From assembly GCF_004136635.1 (NCBI RefSeq), contig NZ_NOIU01000004.1:1-64000 (forward strand): DNA of 64,000 bases, read 5' to 3'. The notes beneath the pieces were generated by a model. It did not search any database. It saw nothing but the letters and a program-made list of their open reading frames with translations, and had not been told where the DNA came from. This document shows, piece after piece, positions 23,434 to 31,255 of the stretch. Made by a program: the position numbers and the translations under genes. Each line of letters starts with the position of its first letter. Within the stretch, counting starts at the first letter, position 1. Source of the DNA: Rothia halotolerans (lineage in GTDB: Bacteria > Actinomycetota > Actinomycetes > Actinomycetales > Micrococcaceae).

Positions 23434-23858
23434 GCATTCAGGTACTTGGAGAGCGAACTGTCAGATTGAGCTTCAGGGAGAGAATGTTCGCCCTAGCTGC
23501 AGTCTCGGTTGCTGTGGTTCTCTCGCGTATGCGTCCGGAGAGGATCGTTCGAATTCTTAACCGATTGAACCGGTCGTGCCCGGAAGCCTCGGAAGAGCTT
23601 TGCAGCTGGGTACGCGCCGCTGTCTGTAACGTCAGTCTTACATGTCGCGGCCCTAAAGGCTGCCTTCATCGGTCGATAGCGACTGCTATCGGATGCCGTT
23701 TGATGGGAGCCTCTGCCACGTGGTGTACGGGTTTTGCGCTCGCACCCTTCCGAGCCCATGCCTGGGTCGAGCTGGAGGGGAACCCTATCGATGAGGCGGA
23801 GGAGGTTGCAGACTACGTTGTTGTTCTCATGACCTCACCCCCACGGGGCGGGGAATAA
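23430..23858 (+). CDS. Lasso leader peptidase (transglutaminase-like, protein B2)
   Basis: 142 residues from ATG 23430 (ATGA overlap with B1; GGAAGGACGAGGA upstream). Catalytic triad candidates: Cys78 in GPKGCLHRSIATA, His110 in FRAHAWVELEG and Asp121 in NPIDE, the order of lasso B2 cysteine proteases that cut after the Thr-x leader end. It completes the A-C-B1-B2 order usual in actinobacteria. Codon use is AT-richer than the genes after it. Confidence 0.92.
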   Translation: MSIQVLGERTVRLSFRERMFALAAVSVAVVLSRMRPERIVRILNRLNRSCPEASEELCSWVRAAVCNVSLTCRGPKGCLHRSIATAIGCRLMGASATWCTGFALAPFRAHAWVELEGNPIDEAEEVADYVVVLMTSPPRGGE

Positions 23859-23885
23859 CCTCATGGATAAAGCGAGTGGTCATGG

Positions 23886-25175
23886 GTGGCTCAGGCACAG
23901 GCTTTATACGACCAGTCGACCTCGGGAGGGAGCTCAACTACGGTGAACGAGCGGGCGAATACGGAGCACATCCGAGGTGGGGCGATCGAAAACGGTTTGG
24001 CTCATGGTCCTGATCCACTGTGTTCTCGGAAGGAACCTGTGCTGTGGAACGGTGGCCTCGTCCTCGCGATCGGCGCCGTCTTCTGGTTCACGGTGGACGT
24101 CTCGGCGGAGGGGGCGTGGATTCTCCAGACAGGCCACCTCCTGGCGTACCTGATGGTTCTTTCGATTATCAGGCACCGCTATGGCAGGTTCTTCGTCATC
24201 TTCGGCATCACCCTCTCAGGCTGGGTGCTCGGGCTGACCCAGGAACCGTTCATCGTGGCGGCGTGGACGCTCTATCAGGCGTCTCTCGACTCGGCTCTCC
24301 GGCGTCGCCTCGTGCCTCTCGCTGCGCTCGTCGCTGCACTGTTCCTCATGCCGGTTCTCGGGGTGCATACGGCGTCGGGCCGGGAAGTGCTCCTCCGGGC
24401 GATGGTGAGCCTGACGTTCCTCCTGGGCGCATGGCTCCTCGGGGTGCAGGGAGGGGCCGAAGCCGCCCAGCGGGACCGGGAGACGCGGGCGAGGGAGCTC
24501 ACCGGCCTCTTCGAGGAACGGGCACGGCTCTCCCGGGAGCTCCATGACGTCCTCTCGCACACCCTGAGCAGGATCGGGCTCCACGCCGGCGTCGCGGCGG
24601 AGACCAGCGACGATCCGGCGGGGAGGGAGACCCGCGCTCTTCGTGAGATCGAGGCCTCGAGCGGCCAGGCCCTGGCTGAGGTGAGGGAAGCGCTCATGGC
24701 CGTTCGGACAGGGGCGGGTGGAGGAGAGGGGCTCGTGGTCGAGGATCTCTCTGCGCTGATCCGGAGAGGCCGGGAGAGCGGCATCGAGGTGACGGCGGAG
24801 ATCGACCTCCCCGGAGGCGCTCTTTTCCCGACCAATCGCCATCTGTACCGGATCGTCCAGGAGCTCGTGACCAACATCGGAAGGCACGCGAGTGCGACGC
24901 GGGGGACCCTGAGGATGGGGCTGGAGGGAGATCGGCTGCTGGTGCGCTCGGAGAATGTCGCGAGTGAGCCCGGGCCTCGGCCGGCGCAGGGATTAGGCCT
25001 CCTCGGCCTGCGAGAGCGGGTGAGGCTGCTCGGGGGAGAATGCGACGTCGTCGCCCTCTCCGGGGCGTTCATCGTGGAGGTCTCTCTGCCTCTGCCAGCG
25101 GAGGCCCGCCACGAAGAGACTGGTTGTCGTGCAGGAGGTGCGGTTCGTGATCACCGTGATGATCGTCGAGGATGA
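23886..25175 (+). CDS. Sensor histidine kinase, NarL/DesK-type, lasso-cluster-linked
   Basis: 429 residues in the longest form; start uncertain. GTG 24039 has the best ribosome site (GGAAGGA, 5 nt) and lies just before the first membrane helix (VLWNGGLVLAIGAVFWF), while GTG 23886 is the longest. About five to six helices are followed by a HisKA_3 dimer domain with phospho-acceptor His220 in RELHDVLSHTLSRIG (long numbering) and a HATPase domain with N-box QELVTNIGRHA and GLGLLGLRERV. It pairs with the overlapping response regulator. It may sense the lasso peptide or envelope state and control the cluster or the ABC operon. Confidence 0.88.
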   Translation: MAQAQALYDQSTSGGSSTTVNERANTEHIRGGAIENGLAHGPDPLCSRKEPVLWNGGLVLAIGAVFWFTVDVSAEGAWILQTGHLLAYLMVLSIIRHRYGRFFVIFGITLSGWVLGLTQEPFIVAAWTLYQASLDSALRRRLVPLAALVAALFLMPVLGVHTASGREVLLRAMVSLTFLLGAWLLGVQGGAEAAQRDRETRARELTGLFEERARLSRELHDVLSHTLSRIGLHAGVAAETSDDPAGRETRALREIEASSGQALAEVREALMAVRTGAGGGEGLVVEDLSALIRRGRESGIEVTAEIDLPGGALFPTNRHLYRIVQELVTNIGRHASATRGTLRMGLEGDRLLVRSENVASEPGPRPAQGLGLLGLRERVRLLGGECDVVALSGAFIVEVSLPLPAEARHEETGCRAGGAVRDHRDDRRG

Positions 25176-25926
25176 CCCCATCGTGCGTGGCCGCTATCGC
25201 GACCTGATCGACGCTCAGCCGGATATGCGAACGGTGGCGTTGGCCTCGAACGGCGCCGAGGCCTGCCGGAACGCTCCCGCAGCCCAGCCCGACGTCGTGA
25301 TCATGGATCTGCATATGCCCTCGATGGACGGGGTGGAGGCTACGCGGGCGATCTCCTCCCAGGTGCCCTCAGCCAGGGTCCTGGTGGTGACGGTCTTCGA
25401 CGGCCCCGACGACGTCCAGGCCGCGGTGCGGGCCGGGGCGGCAGGCTTCCTCCTCAAGAACGGGCCGGTCCGGGATCTCCTGCGCGCAGTCCGCCTCATC
25501 CAGGCGGGGCAGGGCGTCCTCTCTCCTGAGGTCACCGGCGGGGTCATGGACCTCGTCCGTGGGGCCCACGAGGAGAAAGCCTTGCGAGAGGTGGAGTCCG
25601 ACCTGGGCGTGCCGGTGAGGCTGACGCAGCGCGAATCCGAGATGCTCCAGCTCATCGCGATGGGGAAGAGCAACGAGGAGATCGCCGGCGAGCTCTTCCT
25701 CGCCCCCGCCTCCGTGAAGACCTATGTGAGCCGTCTGCGCGCCAAGCTGAAGGCGCGGTCGCGTGCCGAGCTGGTCACGCTCTATTACGTCAACTCCCGG
25801 ATCGCGGACGGTCCCTCGTGGCGGGAGCGGCGGATGCCGGCCTTCGGGGCCCGCGCGCGAGGGGGTCGCAAGAAACGTTCGGCAGGAGGGCACGAGGCGG
25901 GAAGCCACGGCAGACCGACGTCGTGA
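25147..25926 (+). CDS. NarL/FixJ-type response regulator
   Basis: 259 residues from GTG 25147, with AGGAGG 8 nt upstream. Receiver domain: acidic pocket IVEDDP (6-11), phospho-acceptor Asp54 in VVIMDLHMPSMDG, Lys in FLLKNGPV. LuxR-type helix-turn-helix: LTQRESEMLQLIAMGKSNEE and FLAPASVKTYVSRLRAKL. A basic C-terminal tail (RARGGRKKRS) extends beyond the usual end. It overlaps the kinase gene by 29 bp, so the two are translationally coupled. Confidence 0.9.
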   Translation: MITVMIVEDDPIVRGRYRDLIDAQPDMRTVALASNGAEACRNAPAAQPDVVIMDLHMPSMDGVEATRAISSQVPSARVLVVTVFDGPDDVQAAVRAGAAGFLLKNGPVRDLLRAVRLIQAGQGVLSPEVTGGVMDLVRGAHEEKALREVESDLGVPVRLTQRESEMLQLIAMGKSNEEIAGELFLAPASVKTYVSRLRAKLKARSRAELVTLYYVNSRIADGPSWRERRMPAFGARARGGRKKRSAGGHEAGSHGRPTS

Positions 25927-26035
25927 CCCGGCGGTCGGATGATGGCGCCAGGGAGCCGGTGCCTGGTGGGACCCTGAACCAGCAGGACAGGGATTGACCC
26001 GACCGGGGAACGGGCGCCGTTGCTACCATGAGCCG

Positions 26036-26677
26036 GTGAGCTTCGCCCCCCTCCTCCCCGACGGCGCGGCGGTGCGTGAGTCCGCCGTCGACCTGCCCTC
26101 CCCGGATCTCTTCCCGGAGGAGCTCCGTGCGGTCGGGCGCGCGGTCGAGTCCCGACGACGCGAGTTCGCCACCGGCCGGGCGCTGGCGCGGGAAGCGGTG
26201 GCCGCCGTGGGCGGGCCGCGAGGGCCGATCGGCGTCGGGCCCCGGCGGCAGCCCCTGTGGCCGGAGGGGTACGTCGGGTCCATCACCCACTGCGCGGGAT
26301 ACCGGGCCGCGGCCGCGGCGCCCGCCCGGCGGCTGGCGGCTCTCGGGATCGACGCCGAGGTGGTGGCGCCGCTCTCCGAGGGCGTCGCCGGCCTGGTGCT
26401 CCGCCCCGAGGAGGGGGGTCGGGCGCCCGCGGGGATCCCTCAGGAAGCCTTCGACGTGCTCCGGTTCAGCGCCAAGGAGGCCCTCTACAAGGCCTGGTTC
26501 CAGATCGTAGGGGTCTACCTCGACTTCCAGGAGGCCGAGCTCGCGGTGGGGCCCGGGGGACGCTTCAGCGCCCGCGTGCTGCATCCCGAGACACCGGACG
26601 CCCTGCGCGAGGTGAGCGGGCGGTGGGCGCTCGCCGGCCCGCACGTCCTGACCGCGGTGGCCGTCCCGGTCCGCTGA
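26036..26677 (+). CDS. 4'-phosphopantetheinyl transferase (EntD/Sfp superfamily)
   Basis: 213 residues from GTG 26036; TACCAT (26024-26029) lies 6 nt before it, so it may be leaderless. Motifs: ATGRALAREAVAAVG, YVGSITHCAGYRAAA, the Mg-binding GIDAEVV, and FSAKEALYKAWF with the catalytic Glu/Lys. This is the EntD-like build (SxTH...GID...F-S-x-K-E-x-x-x-K). The enzyme moves phosphopantetheine from CoA to a carrier protein. No polyketide or non-ribosomal synthase is nearby, so it probably serves carriers elsewhere. Confidence 0.88.
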   Translation: MSFAPLLPDGAAVRESAVDLPSPDLFPEELRAVGRAVESRRREFATGRALAREAVAAVGGPRGPIGVGPRRQPLWPEGYVGSITHCAGYRAAAAAPARRLAALGIDAEVVAPLSEGVAGLVLRPEEGGRAPAGIPQEAFDVLRFSAKEALYKAWFQIVGVYLDFQEAELAVGPGGRFSARVLHPETPDALREVSGRWALAGPHVLTAVAVPVR

Positions 26678-26805
26678 GGCGCGGCCGGCGTCCTCGTCCC
26701 GGCGGCATAGGAGCCGGACGGCGGCGCAGATGCTCCTCGTCACGAAGACTTCATCTCATGGTCGGCAGGGAGCTCGCATGACAGGCTGGCGGCCAGGAGG
26801 TGTTC

Positions 26806-27378
26806 ATGAACGACCCAGACATTCCCCAGTATCGAGCCCCTCAACGCGGACCGGTCGGAGATCCGGGTCCGGGGGAGGAGCCCCCGCGGTTCGCGAAGCT
26901 CAAGACCGCCACGATCGGCATCCTCGTGGTGGGGATCGTGAACTGGCTGCTGAACGTGGCGGCGGTCCTGAGCGGTGCCATGCACGAAGCTACCCTCAGG
27001 CTCATGGATGGCTTCCCGGGCGGAGAGATGTTCAGCGAGGCGGAGAAGCAGAGCATGACGGAGGACGCCGGCCGCCTCAGCATCCCGCAGGAGGTGACCA
27101 CCCTGATCATGACGGGCGGCGTGTTCGCGCTGATCTACCTCGGGCTGAGAGCGCGTAAGAACTGGGCGCGCCTCCTGGGGATCGTGCTGGCTTTCGTCTC
27201 GATCGGCGTCTCGCTCCTGAGCAATGTGTTCGCCGTGCTCCTGAACATCCAGATGGGCGCTATCGGCGTGGTCTCCATGCTGGTGGTCGTCGTCTGGCTG
27301 ACCCTGCTGGTCTACTGGCTGGTCCTGGCCTTCAGCCGCGAGGTGAAGCTCTACTTCGCTCCTCCGCGGCTGCCGTGA
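26806..27378 (+). CDS. Small integral membrane protein, unknown function
   Basis: 190 residues from ATG 26806 with GGAGG 5 nt upstream. Polar Pro-rich N-terminus, then four hydrophobic helices (about 38-58, 99-114, 120-140, 146-176), and KLYFAPPRLP at the end. A 40-residue extracytoplasmic segment lies between helices 1 and 2. It resembles many actinobacterial proteins of unknown function; no catalytic motif. Confidence 0.75.
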   Translation: MNDPDIPQYRAPQRGPVGDPGPGEEPPRFAKLKTATIGILVVGIVNWLLNVAAVLSGAMHEATLRLMDGFPGGEMFSEAEKQSMTEDAGRLSIPQEVTTLIMTGGVFALIYLGLRARKNWARLLGIVLAFVSIGVSLLSNVFAVLLNIQMGAIGVVSMLVVVVWLTLLVYWLVLAFSREVKLYFAPPRLP

Positions 27379-27389
27379 TCGGCTGACCT

Positions 27390-27456
<67 letters not shown>

Positions 27457-27549
27457 GTGAAGAGCGTGGGCTGCTGACGGTTCGGCCGCCGGAGGTGTGC
27501 CGGATGCCGTCGCCACTCGGCGCCTGAGCCTCGGCAGACGCCGGCCGGC

Positions 27550-28473
27550 TCAGTCCCCCTCGAACGCCCGCCGGATCTCCTCCCGGCCGGCCCCCGCCGC
27601 CAGGAGGGCCGTCAGCAGCACCCGGGCCTGGCCGGGGCGCAGATACGAGGAATGGATCGCTCCCGCCTCGACCAGGTCGAACCCGCCTCCGCCCCCGCCG
27701 TAGCTGGGGACCAGGCGCCCGGTGGGAACGCGGCTGGAGGTGACCACGGGGACCCGCGCCCGCCGCACCGCCTCGACCACGCGGGGGTTGGCGTTGCCCG
27801 AGCCGAGCGCGGCCAGGACGATGCCCTCGGACCCGGCGGCCTGGGCGGCGTCGATCCCCGCGCCGTCGGCACCGGGATAGAGGGCGACGATGTCGACCCT
27901 CCGCCCTTCCAGGGAGTCCCAGGCCAGACGCGGCAGGGCCGGGGCGGGCGAGCCCGCGCGGAAGCCGTCCGCCCGGTCGGCACTGTGCTTGTAGGCGCCC
28001 GCCGCGGGCAGGAGCCGGCCGCCGAAGGCGATCAGCGCGCCCCGCCCGCGGGAGGCGGGGTCGGCGGCGGCCAGGACGGCGGCCCGGAGGTTCGCCGGGC
28101 CGTCCGGATCCGGGTGGTCGGCGGTGAACTGCGCGCCGGTGAAGACCACCGGGCGCGCGTCGTCGATGCGGAGCTCGGCGAGCAGCGCGCTCTCCTCCAT
28201 CGTGTCGGTCCCGTGGACCACCACCACGCCGCCGACCTCCGGGTCCCACAGCTCCTGGCGGGCGGCGTCGGCGATCCCCTCCATGTCGGCGAGGCTCAGC
28301 GAGGAGGAGTCGACGGCGCCGTGCTCCCTGACCCGCAGCTCGACGTCGTCCACCTCGATGGCGCGCAGCAGCTCCCGCGGGGAGAGGACGGGCCGGCTGG
28401 CGCCGTCCTCGCCCCGGACCGAGGCGATGGTCCCTCCGGTGGTGACCAAGGAGACGATGGGGCGATGGGGCAT
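27550..28473 (-). CDS. L-asparaginase (type I/II family)
   Basis: 307 residues from ATG 28473 (MPHRPIVSLVTTGGTIAS). Nucleophile Thr12 lies in TTGGTIAS and the second catalytic cluster is HGTDTMEESA (Thr89, Asp90), both family signatures; Lys lies in YKHSADRADG. A poly-Gly loop GGGGGGFD is present near the C-terminus. Hydrolyses asparagine to aspartate and ammonia; no signal peptide, so cytosolic. A start at 28515 is open but would read into the 31-bp repeats. The gap to 28729 carries those repeats. Confidence 0.9.
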   Translation of the reverse strand: MPHRPIVSLVTTGGTIASVRGEDGASRPVLSPRELLRAIEVDDVELRVREHGAVDSSSLSLADMEGIADAARQELWDPEVGGVVVVHGTDTMEESALLAELRIDDARPVVFTGAQFTADHPDPDGPANLRAAVLAAADPASRGRGALIAFGGRLLPAAGAYKHSADRADGFRAGSPAPALPRLAWDSLEGRRVDIVALYPGADGAGIDAAQAAGSEGIVLAALGSGNANPRVVEAVRRARVPVVTSSRVPTGRLVPSYGGGGGGFDLVEAGAIHSSYLRPGQARVLLTALLAAGAGREEIRRAFEGD

Positions 28474-28503
28474 GGGCTGGCGGGTCCTCTCGGGGGCTGA
28501 GCG

Positions 28504-28596
28504 GGAACAGCTCATTCGGGGGCGGATCTGGACAGGAACGGCTCGTTCCGGGGCAGGGCTGGGCAGGAACGGCTCGTTCCGCGGCGGGGACGGGCC
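28504..28596. repeat. Three 31-bp direct repeats with a palindromic core, divergent promoter region
   Basis: Units at 28504, 28535 and 28566, exactly 31 bp apart. The second and third begin with GGAACGGCTCGTTCC (inverted repeat GGAACG-GCT-CGTTCC); the first is a diverged copy, GGAACAGCTCATTCG. They lie between the asparaginase start and the DoxX-like gene, so they may be operators. Confidence 0.8.
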
Positions 28597-28728
28597 GGAG
28601 CGGCCCTGCCCGGATGCGCGCGAGCCGGGCGGCCGGGACCGGCGGCCCGGGAGCGGGCGGCGGAATTTTCGGGGGCCCGATCCGGTTCAGACTACTGGTA
28701 ATCATCCCTCTCCGAAAGGAACGCCACC

Positions 28729-29157
28729 ATGGCCTTCTCCGTGTCCAACGCCCTCCTCCGCGCCGTCCCCGGGGCCTACATCCTCAACGCCGGCGTCGAG
28801 AAGCTCTCCCTCGACGAGCAGACCGCCGGCTACCTGAAGTCGATGGCCGCCAAGGGCTTCCCGTTCCTCGACGACGTCGACGACGCCACCTTCGGCAAGG
28901 CGCTGGCCGGCTCCGAGATCGCGGTCGGCTCGGCCCTGCTCGCCCCCTTCGTCCCCAGCCGCGCCGCCGGCCTGGCCCTGGGCGCCTTCTCGGCGGGCAT
29001 GCTGACGATGTACTTCAAGACCGAGGAGTTCACCAAGGACAACGGCGTGGCCCCCAGCCAGGAGGGCACCCCCGTCTCGCACAACGTGTGGCTGGCAGCG
29101 ATCGCCGCGGCCCTGCTCCTGCAGCGCAAGGGCTCCAAGAAGGGCAAGCGGGCCTAG
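28729..29157 (+). CDS. DoxX-like small membrane protein
   Basis: 142 residues, GAAAGGAACGCC before ATG 28729. The start VPGAYILNAGVEKLSLDEQT and the later LAGSEIAVGSALLAPFVPSR recall the DoxX pattern (G-x-x-F-x-x-x-G-x-x-K-L, then G-x-E-x-x-x-G). About four hydrophobic stretches with a basic end (RKGSKKGKRA). DoxX-type proteins are linked to redox/thiol stress, but the role here is not known. Its TAG stop shares the CTAG with the convergent MFS gene stop. Confidence 0.7.
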   Translation: MAFSVSNALLRAVPGAYILNAGVEKLSLDEQTAGYLKSMAAKGFPFLDDVDDATFGKALAGSEIAVGSALLAPFVPSRAAGLALGAFSAGMLTMYFKTEEFTKDNGVAPSQEGTPVSHNVWLAAIAAALLLQRKGSKKGKRA

Positions 29158-30407
29158 CGTCCGTCCCTGACCCGCAGGTTGGCCACCGCCGCCGCGAGGA
29201 CCACCAGCGCCGCGGCGATCGGCACCAAGGCCGCGCCCCGCGTCCCGAAGGCGTCGGCGAGGTAGCCGGTGGTCGCGGAGGCCGCCGACTGCCCGATGAC
29301 GATCGAGGTGCTGGCGAGCGACATCGCGGTGGCCGACCTGCTGGCGGGGCTCCGCTGGGACACGAGGCTGTACTCGGTCACCAGCGTGGGCCCCACCCCG
29401 ATCCCGATGACCAGCAGCGAGACCAGCACCAGCGGGATCGACGGCGAGAGGTAGAGCCCGACGGCGCCCAGGACGATCAGCGCCGAGAACACCAGCCAGC
29501 GCGCCCGCAGGGTGAACGACGTCGAGAACCAAGCCGCGGCCAGCGCGAACGCCGCCGAGCCGACGCCCATCGCAGCGTAGACCAGCCCCGCCCGCTCGCC
29601 GTGTCCGGCGTCCTCCATCAGCGAGGTCAGGGAGGTCAGCGTCGAGCCGAAGAGGACGCCGATCCCCAGCACGCCCGCGATCACCACCAGCAGCCGCGGG
29701 GTCAGCAGCGAGGCGAACGAAGCCTGCGGCTCCCCCGCCTCGGAGCTCCGCTGGGTCTCCCGCACGCTGCGGTGCAGGGCGAAGGCGACGACGAAGGCCG
29801 CGGAGAGCAGCACCGCGGCGAGGATCGGGGCGCTGGGGCTCAGCAGCGTGGCGAGCACGCCGACGATCATGGGACCGAAGACGAAGGTGATCTCGTCCGC
29901 CGCCGACTCGTAGGCCATGGTGCCGTTCAGGGCGCGGGGCCGCCGCTCGGGCCGCAGCCGGCGGTTGATGACGCCGACGAGGCGGCTGCGGGACATCGGG
30001 GGGATCTGCGGCGTCGTCGCGCCGATGAGCAGGGCGGCGGCCAGCACGACCGCCGGGGGAGTGTCCGCGTAGACCACGGCCGTCAGGGTCAGCAGGCTCG
30101 CGACGCTCAGCACGACGGCGACGAGCAGCACCGCGCGCTGGCCGAAGCGGTCCGCGGCGGTGCCGATCAGGGGCCCGGAGACGGCGGTGCCGATGCCGAC
30201 CATCGCCGAGGTGGCCCCGCCCAGGGTGAGCGAGCCGCGCACCGAGACCACCAGGGTCAGCACGCCGATCACCATCATGGCGTAGGGGAGCCGGGCGATC
30301 AGGGCGACGGGGAAGTAGGTCCTGCCGACGGCGGAGACGACCGTCTCGTGGCGCGCCTCCCGCTCCGGCTCGGCGGCGCGGGCGTCGTCGTTCTGCGGGT
30401 TCATCAT
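29154..30407 (-). CDS. MFS transporter (drug-efflux-like)
   Basis: 417 residues from ATG 30407 (MMNPQNDD); the frame is open to 30440 without a better start signal. About 12 helices. The loop after helix 2 is GTAADRFGQRAVLLV, a variant of the MFS G-x-x-x-D-R-x-G-R signature. A long cytosolic loop carries SVRETQRSSEAGEPQ between the halves. No substrate can be named. Its stop overlaps the DoxX-like gene stop by 4 bp. Confidence 0.85.
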   Translation of the reverse strand: MMNPQNDDARAAEPEREARHETVVSAVGRTYFPVALIARLPYAMMVIGVLTLVVSVRGSLTLGGATSAMVGIGTAVSGPLIGTAADRFGQRAVLLVAVVLSVASLLTLTAVVYADTPPAVVLAAALLIGATTPQIPPMSRSRLVGVINRRLRPERRPRALNGTMAYESAADEITFVFGPMIVGVLATLLSPSAPILAAVLLSAAFVVAFALHRSVRETQRSSEAGEPQASFASLLTPRLLVVIAGVLGIGVLFGSTLTSLTSLMEDAGHGERAGLVYAAMGVGSAAFALAAAWFSTSFTLRARWLVFSALIVLGAVGLYLSPSIPLVLVSLLVIGIGVGPTLVTEYSLVSQRSPASRSATAMSLASTSIVIGQSAASATTGYLADAFGTRGAALVPIAAALVVLAAAVANLRVRDGR

Positions 30408-30598
30408 GGGAAGGTGCAGCTCCTCAAGGCGGTGGTACACGTGGACTGTGCCGCCTTGACCGCGCCTCGGCGAGAAGCGAGGCCAGGTAGATGCACGAGA
30501 AAATGGACAGACCGATTATGCCACGGGCGGGCCGAGGGGGCCAGGCGGCCGGGCAGGGGCGAGCCGCGCGGGGCGCACGCCTCCGCGCGGGCCGAAGC

Positions 30599-30630
30599 GG
30601 CGCCGGGCCCCGGAAGGGGAGCCCGGCGCC
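30599..30630 (-). terminator. Hairpin after the ohr gene
   Basis: Perfect 10-bp GC stem (30599-30608 with 30621-30630), 12-nt loop, 9 nt beyond the Ohr stop on the minus strand. No T-run. Confidence 0.6.
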
Positions 30631-30638
30631 GGCGCGGC

Positions 30639-31061
30639 TCAGTCCTCCTCGACCGAGACCGTCACCTCGATGTTGCCGCGGGTCGCGTTGGAGTAGGGGC
30701 ACATCTGGTGCGCCTGCTCGGCGAGCTCCTGCGCCTGCTCCCGGTCCACGTGGGGGAGCACGACCTCGAGGGCCACGGCCAGCTCCATGCCGCCCTGGCC
30801 GTTGTCCCCGATGGAGACCTTGGCGCCCACGGCCGAGTCCGAGGCGTCGGCCCCGGCCTTGCGGGAGACGGCCTTGAGGGCCTGGTGGAAGCAGGCGGCG
30901 TAGCCGGCGGCGAAGAGCTGCTCGGGGTTGCTGCCCTCGCCGGAGCCGCCCATCTCCTTCGGGGCGGCGAGGTCGAAGGCCAGCCCGCCGTCCTTGACCT
31001 CGACGTGCCCGTTGCGGGCGTCGCCGGTGGACAGGGCCTCGGTGGTGTACTTCGGTTCCAT
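30639..31061 (-). CDS. ohr: Organic hydroperoxide resistance protein (Ohr, OsmC superfamily)
   Basis: 140 residues. Peroxidatic Cys57 in YAACFHQALK and resolving Cys121 in HQMCPYSNATRGN are the Ohr signatures; the N-terminal GGSGEGSNPEQLFAAGYAA is also typical. Reduces organic hydroperoxides using lipoylated proteins. GAGGAG lies just before ATG 31061. No OhrR regulator is adjacent. Confidence 0.95.
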   Translation of the reverse strand: MEPKYTTEALSTGDARNGHVEVKDGGLAFDLAAPKEMGGSGEGSNPEQLFAAGYAACFHQALKAVSRKAGADASDSAVGAKVSIGDNGQGGMELAVALEVVLPHVDREQAQELAEQAHQMCPYSNATRGNIEVTVSVEED

Positions 31062-31255
31062 GGGTTCTCCTCAGCGATTCGTCCGACCCCCGGGCGGGGC
31101 CGTTCAGCTTCCACGTTAGGAAGGCACGGGCGGGCGGACCAGGGATTCAGCCAGAGGCGTGAGCGGCTTGTCCCCGCGCCGGCGCGGGCCTTGAATGGCC
31201 AGTGAACGTCACGACAACGCCCGGGCCGCGCGCCCGGGGGAACAGGGGCCACTCC

